Shown here: positions 1-6,237 of the stretch, piece after piece
How the letters are laid out: the number at the start of each line of letters is the position of its first letter
How positions within the stretch are numbered: the first letter of the stretch is position 1
Assembly: GCA_947627335.1 (NCBI GenBank)
Contig: CANQVQ010000041.1
Location: 1 to 14,161, forward strand
Direction: 5' to 3'
DNA length: 14,161 bases
Origin: an uncultured Clostridia bacterium
GTDB lineage: Bacteria; Bacillota; Clostridia; Oscillospirales; CAG-382
Made by a program: the position numbers and the translations under genes
Notes under the pieces: model-generated
What the model was told of the DNA's origin: nothing
Database searches by the model: none
Seen by the model: only the letters and a program-made list of their open reading frames with translations

Positions 1-786
1 GCGTTCTGCGACCTGCGGGACCCGGAGCGGGCGTAGGCGGAACTGCGCACGCCGACGCGCATGATCTTCGCCGAAACGCCGACCAACCCGATGATGAAGG
101 TCCTGCCGCTCCGCGCCCTTTCGGCGCTCGCGAAGGCGCACGGGGCGCTGTTCGCGGTGGACAACACGTTCCTGACCCCGTACTACCAGCGTCCGCTGAC
201 GCTCGGCGCGGACATCGTCGTCCATTCCGGGACGAAATTCCTTTCCGGGCACCACGACGTCTGCTGCGGATTGGCGGTCGTCGGGGAGGATCCGGCGCTG
301 GCGGACCGGCTCGCGCTGATCCAGCGGACGCTCGGGAACGCCCTTTCCCCGTTCGACAGCTGGCTGACCCTGCGGGGCATCCAGACGCTCCCGCTGCGCA
401 TGGAAAAGCACAGCGCAAACGCCCTCGCGGCGGCGAATTACCTTGCGGCGCACCCGCGTGTGGCGCAGGTCAACTATCCCGGTCTGCCGTCCCACCCGCA
501 GTACGGACTGCTGCGCGAACAGGCGAGCGGCGCGGGCGGCGTGCTGTCCTTCCTGCTGGCGGACGACCGCGTGCAGAGCGTCCTGCACGGCGGGAAGCTC
601 ATTCGCTTCGCGGAAAGCCTCGGCGGGACGACCTCGCTGATCACCTATCCGCAGACGCAGACCCACGCGTCCGTCCCCGCTTCCCTGCGCGAGAAGATCG
701 GCATCACGCCGCGTCTCCTGCGGCTTTCGGTCGGGCTGGAGCACCCGGACGACCTGCTGGAGGACCTGGAAACCATGCTGAAATGA
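1..786 (+). pseudogene. Cys/Met-metabolism PLP-dependent enzyme (cystathionine gamma-synthase/lyase-like), 5'-truncated by the window, internal amber stop
   Basis: The reading frame is open from base 1 to the TGA at 784-786 except for one TAG at 34-36. The residues before the TAG (AFCDLRDPERA) and after it (AELRTPTR) both fit the family, so the TAG lies inside the gene and is not its upstream boundary. Numbered from the ATG at 61, the family marks are ETPTNP, DNTF, and SGTKF, whose Lys59 would be the Schiff-base lysine for PLP. The C-terminus has SLGGTTSLI and LRLSVGLEHPDDL, so the 3' end is complete. Members catalyse gamma- or beta-replacement/elimination on cystathionine, homoserine esters, cysteine or methionine in the cytosol; the exact reaction cannot be told. 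The ATG at 61 has no ribosome binding site, so re-initiation there is doubtful. A single G-to-T change (GAG to TAG) would explain the stop; a sequencing or assembly error is the alternative. Family assignment is firm; functional state is uncertain. Confidence 0.85.
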
Positions 787-789
787 CGC

Positions 790-1965
790 TTACCACACCC
801 GCAGGACGCGGTCGGTCTGTACGGCGCGTTCGACCAGCCCGTCCACGTCCAGTTTCGCTTCCTCGGCGCGGACGTCGTCGAGCGCGGGGCGGGTGTTCGG
901 GTGGCGCGGCGTGAACAGCACGCAGCAGTCCTCGTACGGCAGGGTGGAGATCTCAAACGTGCCGATCTGACGGGCGCGGACGACGATCTCCTCCTTGTCC
1001 AGCCCGATGCACGGGCGCAGGACCGGCATCGTCACCGCGTCGTCGGTGGACGCGATGGAGCGCATGGTCTGCGAGGCGACCTGCCCGATGGATTCGCCGG
1101 TCACGAGCGCGACCGCGTCCGCCTGCACTGCGAGACGCTCGGCGCAGCGCATCATGAACCGCCGCAGCAGCAGGGTGAACAGCCGCTCGTCGCAGGACGC
1201 CGCGATGGCTTGCTGGACTTCGGTCAGGTTGACGCTGTGCAGGCGGACGGTCCCCGCGTATTCGGCGAGCTTGCGGGCGAGGGAGACGACCTTTTCCCGT
1301 GCGGCTTCCGACGTGTACGGAGGGGTTTCAAAGTAGACGGCGTCCAGCTCCGCCCCGCGCTTGGCGGTCATATACCCGGCGACGGGGGAATCGATCCCGC
1401 CGGACAGCAGCAGCATCGCACGGTCCTCGCTGCCGACCGGGATCCCGCCCGCGCCGTGTTCGCGCACGCCGTGGACGACCGCCGCACGGTCGCGGATCTC
1501 GATCGTGACGGTCACTTCCGGGTCATGCACGTCCACGCGCAGACGCGGACAAGCCTCCAGCAGTTCCTCGCCGCACACGGCGCAGATCTCCGGGGATTTG
1601 AGTGGGAACCGCTTATCGCTTCGCTTCGCTTCGCATTTGAAACTGCGTGCGGTGCCGACCAGCCCGTCCGCGTTCTCCCGCAATACGGCGCGGATGGCGT
1701 CCATGTCCTTTTCGCATTCCAGCCCCCGGCAGACGGTCGCGACGCCAAAGACCTTCTTGAGCAGGGCGAATGCGGCGTCCATATCGCTGCCTTCCGCCCC
1801 GCGCACGAACAGGATGGACTGCGCGTACTCCGTCCGGAATTCGCCGTCCGCCTTTTTGAGCGCACGCCGGACGTTCTTTTCCAGCAGTTGGTTGAATTTA
1901 TTGCGGTTCAGCCCTTTCAGGACGATCTCGCCGTACTTGAGCAGGATGATCTCGTTTGCGTTCAT
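790..1965 (-). CDS. thiI: tRNA 4-thiouridine synthase ThiI, short form without rhodanese domain
   Basis: The 391-residue cytosolic enzyme adenylates U8 of tRNA and inserts sulfur to make 4-thiouridine; in some bacteria ThiI also feeds thiamine thiazole synthesis. The N-terminal region (about 1-60, LLKYGEIVLKGLNR) and a THUMP region (about 60-165) are followed by a PP-loop ATPase domain with SGGIDS at 188-193. GESIGQVASQT lies at 290-300, and the PYEDCC cysteines are at 347-348. The protein ends at 391 without the C-terminal rhodanese domain of E. coli ThiI, as in Bacillus. In that type the persulfide sulfur comes directly from a dedicated cysteine desulfurase, here the adjacent upstream gene. 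I chose the ATG at 1965-1963 because MNANEIILLKYGE is the family's usual N-terminus and because it overlaps the upstream stop as ATGA; the frame stays open further upstream, but only inside the neighbouring gene. Its stop lies 3 bp from the convergent PLP-enzyme gene, with no terminator visible. Confidence 0.96.
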   Translation of the reverse strand: MNANEIILLKYGEIVLKGLNRNKFNQLLEKNVRRALKKADGEFRTEYAQSILFVRGAEGSDMDAAFALLKKVFGVATVCRGLECEKDMDAIRAVLRENADGLVGTARSFKCEAKRSDKRFPLKSPEICAVCGEELLEACPRLRVDVHDPEVTVTIEIRDRAAVVHGVREHGAGGIPVGSEDRAMLLLSGGIDSPVAGYMTAKRGAELDAVYFETPPYTSEAAREKVVSLARKLAEYAGTVRLHSVNLTEVQQAIAASCDERLFTLLLRRFMMRCAERLAVQADAVALVTGESIGQVASQTMRSIASTDDAVTMPVLRPCIGLDKEEIVVRARQIGTFEISTLPYEDCCVLFTPRHPNTRPALDDVRAEEAKLDVDGLVERAVQTDRVLRVW

Positions 1966-3014
1966 TTTCGCAGTTTCATGCAGTCCAGCAGCGCGTCGCA
2001 GAGGACCGCACATTCCTCCATCGTATTTTGCTCGGAAAAACTCAGCCGGAGCGAGGTTTCGATCTCCGCGTCCGGCAGTCCGTATGCCTTGAGGACGCGG
2101 TTGCCCTTTTTCCGCTCCCGTGCGGAGCAGGCGCTGCCCGCGGAAACGCAGATCCCCCGCTCGGACAGGAAATTGAGCGCCCACGCGCTCTGCACGCCGG
2201 GAATGCTCAGGTGCAGCAGGTTCGGCAGGTGCGCGTCCGGCAGGTGGAAATGCAGTCCGCTGTCCCGCAGCCGGCGAAGCGCTTCCTCGACGTTCTCCGT
2301 GCCGCTTCGCAGACCGTTCTCCTGCCCGCCGCCGAGCAGCAGGGCGGGGAGCAGGTGCGCCCGCTTGCCGACGTACAGTGCGCCGACGCCCTTCAGTCCG
2401 CCGATCTTATGCGCCGAGAGGGAGATAAGGTCGCAGCAGGCGGACAGGCGGTCCTGCGGGATCTTCAGGAAGCCCTGCACGTCGTCGCAGTGCAGCAATG
2501 CGTCGCTCCCGCATTCGTCGAGGATACGGCGGATGCGCGGCAGGTCGTAGACCGCGCCGGTCTCGTTGTTTGCCCGCATGACGCTGACGAACGCGACCGG
2601 CTCTTCCGCGAGGATCCTCCGCAGACCGTCGTAGTCCGGCACGCCGTTCTTCGTCGACAGCCGGCGCACCGTAAAGCCCTGCCGTTCAAGTTCCTTCAGC
2701 GGTTCTTCGACCGAAGGGTGTTCGCTGTCCGTCGAGATCACGACCTTCGACCGCTTGCCGCGCAGCTTCGCCAGCCCGAACAGGGCTTGGTTGTTGGATT
2801 CCGTCCCGCCGCCGGTGAACAGCACTTCCCCGGGTTCGCATTTCAGCGCACGGGCGACCTGCGCCCGTCCCGCGTCGAGCAGCCGTCGGGCATTCATGCC
2901 TGCGGCGTGAAGGGAGGACGGGTTGCCGTATTCTTCACAGGCTTTTGCCGCCGCACGAAGCGCGCCGGGGCGCACCGGGGCGGTCGCGGCGGAATCGAAA
3001 TACAGGTAGGGCAT
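1962..3014 (-). CDS. Cysteine desulfurase (NifS/IscS class V aminotransferase family), with an internal deletion
   Basis: PLP enzyme converting cysteine to alanine and passing the persulfide to an acceptor, very probably the ThiI encoded next. In the 350-residue product the N-terminus YFDSAAT, His99 (DSEHPS), Asp177/Gln180 (HCDDVQ) and the SLSAHKIGG motif with Lys203 (PLP) are visible. GLRSGTENV lies at 234-242 and the active-site loop SAGSACS has Cys296. Relatives are usually about 380 residues. The shortfall falls just after GTENV (residue 242), where a helix of about 30 residues normally lies before the HLPN strand. The reading frame is kept and every catalytic residue seen is retained. 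The ATG at 3014 gives the canonical MPYLYFDSAAT start. The best Shine-Dalgarno, AAAGGAG at 3036-3030, sits 15 nt upstream, rather far. A strong promoter lies at 3051-3079. It overlaps thiI by 4 bp (ATGA), indicating translational coupling. Whether the shortened enzyme is active is open. Confidence 0.93.
   Translation of the reverse strand: MPYLYFDSAATAPVRPGALRAAAKACEEYGNPSSLHAAGMNARRLLDAGRAQVARALKCEPGEVLFTGGGTESNNQALFGLAKLRGKRSKVVISTDSEHPSVEEPLKELERQGFTVRRLSTKNGVPDYDGLRRILAEEPVAFVSVMRANNETGAVYDLPRIRRILDECGSDALLHCDDVQGFLKIPQDRLSACCDLISLSAHKIGGLKGVGALYVGKRAHLLPALLLGGGQENGLRSGTENVEEALRRLRDSGLHFHLPDAHLPNLLHLSIPGVQSAWALNFLSERGICVSAGSACSARERKKGNRVLKAYGLPDAEIETSLRLSFSEQNTMEECAVLCDALLDCMKLRK
2223..2246. 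repeat. Short direct repeat inside the cysteine desulfurase gene
   Basis: CGGCAGGTG occurs at 2223-2231 and again at 2238-2246, a 15-bp period. In the protein it encodes the near-duplicated HLPDA-HLPN. It lies about 45 bp from the point (near 2289) where the family's helix is missing. It may be a slippage footprint or chance; codon-level similarity (Leu-Pro) could produce it. Confidence 0.5.
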
Positions 3015-3050
3015 GGCGTTCCGATTCGTCTCCTTTTGTCGTATGCGTCC

Positions 3051-3079
3051 ATTATATCGCGAAAAAACGGTTTCGTCAA
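3051..3079 (-). promoter_or_regulatory. Sigma-A promoter for the cysteine desulfurase-thiI operon
   Basis: Read on the minus strand: TTGACG (3079-3074), a 17-nt spacer, then a perfect TATAAT (3056-3051). Transcription would start near 3044, giving a leader of about 30 nt before the ATG at 3014. One mismatch from consensus with ideal spacing makes this a strong prediction. Confidence 0.88.
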
Positions 3080-3174
3080 CAAGAAATTCCGTTTGCGGGG
3101 CGAAAAAAAGGGGCGGCAATCTTTAACATTTTGTAAATTCTGCATTTTTTTGCGTTCGGTTTTGAAAATTTCTA

Positions 3175-3203
3175 TTTACAGACGCAAAAAAAGAGAGTAT
3201 AAT
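3175..3203 (+). promoter_or_regulatory. Sigma-A promoter for rny and the downstream operon
   Basis: TTTACA (3175-3180), a 17-nt spacer, then a perfect TATAAT (3198-3203), set in AT-rich DNA that stands out from the GC-rich genes. Predicted start is about 3210, leaving a leader of about 140 nt before rny at 3352. It diverges from the promoter at 3051-3079; the two -35 boxes are about 95 bp apart. Confidence 0.87.
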
Positions 3204-3351
3204 AAATGCAAGTCGGAATGCTTTTTCGATTTTATATAGATTTGACAGGGAGATGTACGACTGCCCGGAACGGGTTTGCTGAAATTTCTGACATTTCAAT
3301 ATGGAAATCGGGGGAGCATGGATTTGAAATATATGTGAAGGAGGCAAATCT
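3204..3351 (+). other. Long 5' leader of rny
   Basis: This stretch, with the promoters upstream, fills the 337-bp gap between the divergent genes. It holds a near-perfect ribosome binding site, AAGGAGG, seven bases before the rny ATG. It also has two small inverted repeats: CCCG-GAA-CGGG near 3262-3272, and TGAAAT pairing with ATTTCA near 3279-3297. A frame starting at ATG 3218 runs without a stop to TGA 3368-3370, overlapping the rny start, but has no convincing ribosome binding site. I recognise no riboswitch family. RNase Y autoregulation through this leader is possible but only a guess. Confidence 0.5.
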
Positions 3352-4887
3352 ATGGATGACCCTAAAGTGATCGCGCTTGTCGTCGGTCTTGCCGCGGCAG
3401 TGATATTTTTCATCATCGGATGCTTCATCGGGTACATCGCACGAAAGCGCTCCGCAGAGAAAGCGATCGGTTCCGCCGAAGCGGAAGCCGGACGCTTGCT
3501 GGAGGAGGGGAAGAAGGAAGCCGAAGCCGCCAAGAAGGAGATCCTCGTGGAGGCTAAGGACGAAGCCATTCGGATCCGCAACGAAGCGGAACGGGAGGCG
3601 AAGGACCGCCGCGTCGAAGTGCAGCGGCAGGAGCATCGGGTTTCCCAGAAGGAGGAAAACCTCGACCGAAAATTGGAGAATCTGGAGCGCAAGGAGGAAC
3701 AGCTCAACCGCAAGATGAAGGACGTCGAGGCGGAACGCGAGGAAGTCGCCAAATGTCTCGGCGAACAGAACGAAATGCTCCAGAAAGTCGCCCAGATGAC
3801 GATGGAGGAAGCGCGGGACGTGCTCATGGAGCGCGTCGAAACGGACGCTCGCCACGATATGGCGATGCGGCTGTCCGCGCTGGAACAGGAGTATAAGGAT
3901 TCCGCCGAGGAAAAGGCGAAGAACATCATCGCGCTGGCGGTCCAGCGCTATGCGGCGGACAGCGTTTCCGAGCAGACGGTCTCCGTCGTGGACCTGCCCA
4001 ACGACGAGATGAAGGGTCGCATCATCGGTCGCGAGGGGCGCAATATCCGCGCCATCGAGACGCTGACCGGCGTGGATCTGATCATTGACGATACGCCGGA
4101 GGCGATCGCGATCTCGACGTTCGACCCGGTCCGTCGGGAGGTCGCACGGCTGGCGCTGGAGAAGCTGGTGTCCGACGGGCGGATCCATCCGTCCCGCGTC
4201 GAGGACATCGTGGAGAAGTGCCGCAAGGAAGTGGACCTGGCGATCCGCAAGGCGGGCGAGCAGGCGACTTTCGAAACCGGCGTCCACGGTCTGCACCCGG
4301 AGCTGATCAAGCTGCTTGGACGCATGAAATATCGCACGAGTTACGGGCAGAACGTCCTGCGGCATTCCATCGAAGTTTCCCTGATCTCCGGCATGATCGC
4401 GTCGGAATTGGGCGTGGACGTGGCGATGGCGAAGCGTGCGGGGCTGCTGCATGACATCGGCAAGTCCATGACCCACGAGGTGGACGGTTCGCACGTCCAG
4501 ATCGGCGTGGACGTCGCCCGGAAGTATAAGGAATCGAAGGAAGTCCTGCACGCGATCGAGGCGCATCACGGCGACGTGGAGCCGCATACCTATATTGCGA
4601 TGATCGTGCAGGCGGCGGACGCGATCTCGGCCGCCCGTCCCGGCGCACGGCGCGAGAACCTCGAAAATTACATCAAGCGGCTGCAGAAGCTCGAAGAGAT
4701 CGCCAATTCCTTCAAGGGCATCGAGAAGGCGTTCGCGATCCAGGCGGGTCGCGAGATCCGCATCATGGACGATATGATCTTCCTTGCCCGCGACATCGCA
4801 CGGAAGGTAGAGTCGGAGCTGGAGTACCCGGGGCAGATCAAGATCAACGTGGTGCGGGAAACGCGCCAGAGCGAGTACGCGAAGTAA
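3352..4887 (+). CDS. rny: Ribonuclease Y (membrane-anchored endoribonuclease)
   Basis: The 511-residue RNase Y, close to the usual 520, initiates decay of mRNA at the membrane in Firmicutes as part of a degradosome-like network. An N-terminal transmembrane segment (about 4-28, VIALVVGLAAAVIFFIIG) is followed by a long charged coiled coil rich in Glu, Lys and Arg (about 30-190). A KH RNA-binding domain follows, with GRIIGREGRNIRAIE at 222-236. The HD phosphohydrolase domain has RHSIEVS and the metal-binding pair His367-Asp368 (LLHDIGKS). Start is ATG 3352, with AAGGAGG seven bases upstream. It is driven by the promoter at 3175-3203 and followed after 33 bp by ymdB, the same order as ymdA-ymdB in Bacillus subtilis. 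Nothing abnormal is seen in the protein. Confidence 0.98.
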   Translation: MDDPKVIALVVGLAAAVIFFIIGCFIGYIARKRSAEKAIGSAEAEAGRLLEEGKKEAEAAKKEILVEAKDEAIRIRNEAEREAKDRRVEVQRQEHRVSQKEENLDRKLENLERKEEQLNRKMKDVEAEREEVAKCLGEQNEMLQKVAQMTMEEARDVLMERVETDARHDMAMRLSALEQEYKDSAEEKAKNIIALAVQRYAADSVSEQTVSVVDLPNDEMKGRIIGREGRNIRAIETLTGVDLIIDDTPEAIAISTFDPVRREVARLALEKLVSDGRIHPSRVEDIVEKCRKEVDLAIRKAGEQATFETGVHGLHPELIKLLGRMKYRTSYGQNVLRHSIEVSLISGMIASELGVDVAMAKRAGLLHDIGKSMTHEVDGSHVQIGVDVARKYKESKEVLHAIEAHHGDVEPHTYIAMIVQAADAISAARPGARRENLENYIKRLQKLEEIANSFKGIEKAFAIQAGREIRIMDDMIFLARDIARKVESELEYPGQIKINVVRETRQSEYAK

Positions 4888-4920
4888 CGGCGGGGCGCTT
4901 TTGCCGACAGGAGGGACGCA

Positions 4921-5697
4921 TTGAAAATACTGGCTATCGGCGATGTGTTCGGGAAGGCCGGCGTGGCGTGCGTCGCGGAGAAGCTGCGTGCGGTCCGCGC
5001 CCGGGAGGGTGCGGATCTGACGATCGTCAACGCGGAGAACTGCGCGCCCGGCAACGGCATGGACTACCGCGGTGCGAAGGCGCTGCTGGACGCCGGCGCG
5101 GACGTTCTGACCGGCGGGAACCACAGTCTGCGGCAGAGCAGCGCATTCCAATTGATGGAGGAGCATCCGTCGGTGCTGCGCCCGCTGAACTTTCCGGACG
5201 CCGCGCCGGGGAAGGGCTGGTGTATCCTGCCCGTTTCGCAGGGGCTTCGCCTGCTCGTGATCAACGCGCAGGGGCAGATCTTTTTAGACGCGACGATCGA
5301 CAACCCGTTCAACGCGGTGGAGCGTCTGCTGGAAAAGCTCCAAGGGCAGTACGATCTCGCGGTCTGCGACTTCCACGCGGAAGCGACCAGCGAAAAAGCG
5401 GCGTTCGCCGCCTGCTTTGACGGGCGCATCTCCGCGATCTGGGGGACGCACACCCATGTGCAGACGGCGGACGAACGGGTCCTGCCCGGCGGGACGGGGT
5501 TCCTCAGCGACCTCGGCATGACCGGGGTGGAGGATTCCATCATCGGCACCCGTGCCGAGCAGGTGGTTCGGTACTACTGCACCCATGTGCGTACTCGATA
5601 CGAAGCGGCGGAAGGCAAAACGCTGCTTTGCGGTGCGGTTTTCGAGCTTTCGCCGGACGACGGGAAATGCCTGTCGGTGCGGCGAATCCGGGAATAA
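4921..5697 (+). CDS. ymdB: YmdB-family metallophosphoesterase (cyclic-nucleotide phosphodiesterase)
   Basis: The 258-residue calcineurin-like phosphoesterase belongs to the YmdB/TIGR00282 family. In B. subtilis, YmdB hydrolyses cyclic mononucleotides and influences the switch between motility and biofilm. Visible dinuclear metal-site residues are Asp8 (IGDVFGK), Glu39-Asn40 (NAENCA), Asn67-His68 (GGNH), His152 in the signature FHAEATSEK, and His177/His179 (GTHTHVQTADE). SDLGMTGVEDSIIG is the family's C-terminal signature. The start is TTG at 4921, chosen because AGGAGGG lies at 4909-4915, five bases upstream, and because MKILAIGD is the standard N-terminus. The weak TTG start may lower its yield relative to rny, which ends 33 bp earlier in the same transcript. 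Cellular substrate and role in this organism are inferred from the family. Confidence 0.95.
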   Translation: MKILAIGDVFGKAGVACVAEKLRAVRAREGADLTIVNAENCAPGNGMDYRGAKALLDAGADVLTGGNHSLRQSSAFQLMEEHPSVLRPLNFPDAAPGKGWCILPVSQGLRLLVINAQGQIFLDATIDNPFNAVERLLEKLQGQYDLAVCDFHAEATSEKAAFAACFDGRISAIWGTHTHVQTADERVLPGGTGFLSDLGMTGVEDSIIGTRAEQVVRYYCTHVRTRYEAAEGKTLLCGAVFELSPDDGKCLSVRRIRE

Positions 5698-5731
5698 ACG
5701 AAATCAGACACAGACAAGAAAGGAACCATTC

Positions 5732-6139
5732 ATGAGCAAAGTATTCTCCCTGGTCGGGACGCTGGAGGACGCGGCGGATGCGGGTACGCAGGCCGCCGGC
5801 ATCGGGCAGTTCGTCGGCATGATCGGCATGATCGTCGTGCTGGTCGTGGTGTTTTACTTCTTCCTTTACCGTCCGCAAAAGAAGCAGGAGCGCGAAACGA
5901 CGGAAATGCGCAACTCCATCGAGCTTGGCGACGTGATCTCCACGGTCGGCGGGATCATCGGCGTGGTCGTCCGCATCAAGGACGATATGCTGCTGATCGA
6001 GACCGGTGCGGACCGCACGCGGCTGCAGGTCATGCGCTGGGCGGTGCGCGGCGTCGAGGAAAAGGCGCGTCCGACGGCGGAAACCGTTTCCGCGGAGAAG
6101 TCGGCGGAAAAATCCGAAAAACCGAAACTGAAGAAATAA
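5732..6139 (+). CDS. yajC: YajC, accessory subunit of the Sec protein-export machinery
   Basis: The 135-residue membrane protein has one transmembrane helix at about 27-46 (FVGMIGMIVVLVVVFYFFLY), immediately followed by the family signature RPQKKQ. The cytosolic domain NSIELGDVISTVGGIIGVVVRIKDD is typical of YajC. In E. coli YajC associates with SecDF and SecYEG. The protein is longer than the usual 90-110 residues because of an N-terminal stretch of about 26 residues and a charged Ala/Glu/Lys-rich tail (about 110-135). I chose ATG 5732 because AAGAAAGGA lies just upstream; the frame is open further upstream but only over the end of ymdB. It sits 34 bp after ymdB and is probably cotranscribed with it. 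The secDF genes that often accompany yajC are not in the window. Confidence 0.93.
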   Translation: MSKVFSLVGTLEDAADAGTQAAGIGQFVGMIGMIVVLVVVFYFFLYRPQKKQERETTEMRNSIELGDVISTVGGIIGVVVRIKDDMLLIETGADRTRLQVMRWAVRGVEEKARPTAETVSAEKSAEKSEKPKLKK

Positions 6140-6153
6140 GGCGCAAGCCGGAG

Positions 6154-6206
6154 GCAGGCATACAGGGAATCGCACGGAAAAAGGGCATTCTTTGTATGCT
6201 TTCTGC
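6154..6206 (+). terminator. Terminator-like hairpin between yajC and the aminopeptidase gene
   Basis: GCAGGCATACA (6154-6164) can pair with TGTATGC-TTT-CTGC (6193-6206), giving 11 base pairs with a TTT bulge and a 28-nt loop. Only four T residues follow, so it is at best a weak or regulated terminator, or an mRNA processing structure. No good promoter is visible in the remainder of this 98-bp gap. Confidence 0.3.
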
Positions 6207-6237
6207 TTTTCGGGGCAAAACAGAAAGGGGATTTGCG

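Noticed and set aside
1966..2184. N-terminal extension of thiI by 73 codons
   Set aside because: The extension lies inside the cysteine desulfurase gene in another frame and resembles no ThiI domain; ATG 1965 gives the family N-terminus.
901..2550. Long plus-strand open frame opposite thiI and the cysteine desulfurase gene
   Set aside because: Its translation is low-complexity and rich in Arg, Asp and Gly, has no family motif, and mirrors the codon pattern of the two well-identified genes on the other strand. Long antisense frames are expected at this GC content.
3015..3119. Upstream start for the cysteine desulfurase at 3119
   Set aside because: It lies upstream of the predicted -10 box, so it would not be on the transcript, and the added residues do not resemble the family.
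3242..3247. TTGACA in the rny leader as a second promoter
   Set aside because: No -10-like hexamer is found 16-18 bases downstream.
3253..3282. Nine-codon leader peptide starting at ATG 3253
   Set aside because: The only purine-rich stretch touches the ATG directly, too close to act as a ribosome binding site, and the peptide has no run of regulatory codons.
3232..5166. Long minus-strand open frame of 644 codons opposite rny and ymdB
   Set aside because: It is His/Leu/Arg-rich without recognisable motifs and lies wholly opposite two clear genes with their own ribosome binding sites; it is a GC-driven shadow.
6195..6200. TATGCT as the -10 box of a promoter for the aminopeptidase gene
   Set aside because: No acceptable -35 hexamer lies 16-18 bases upstream (CACGGA region), and the bases are part of the inverted repeat.
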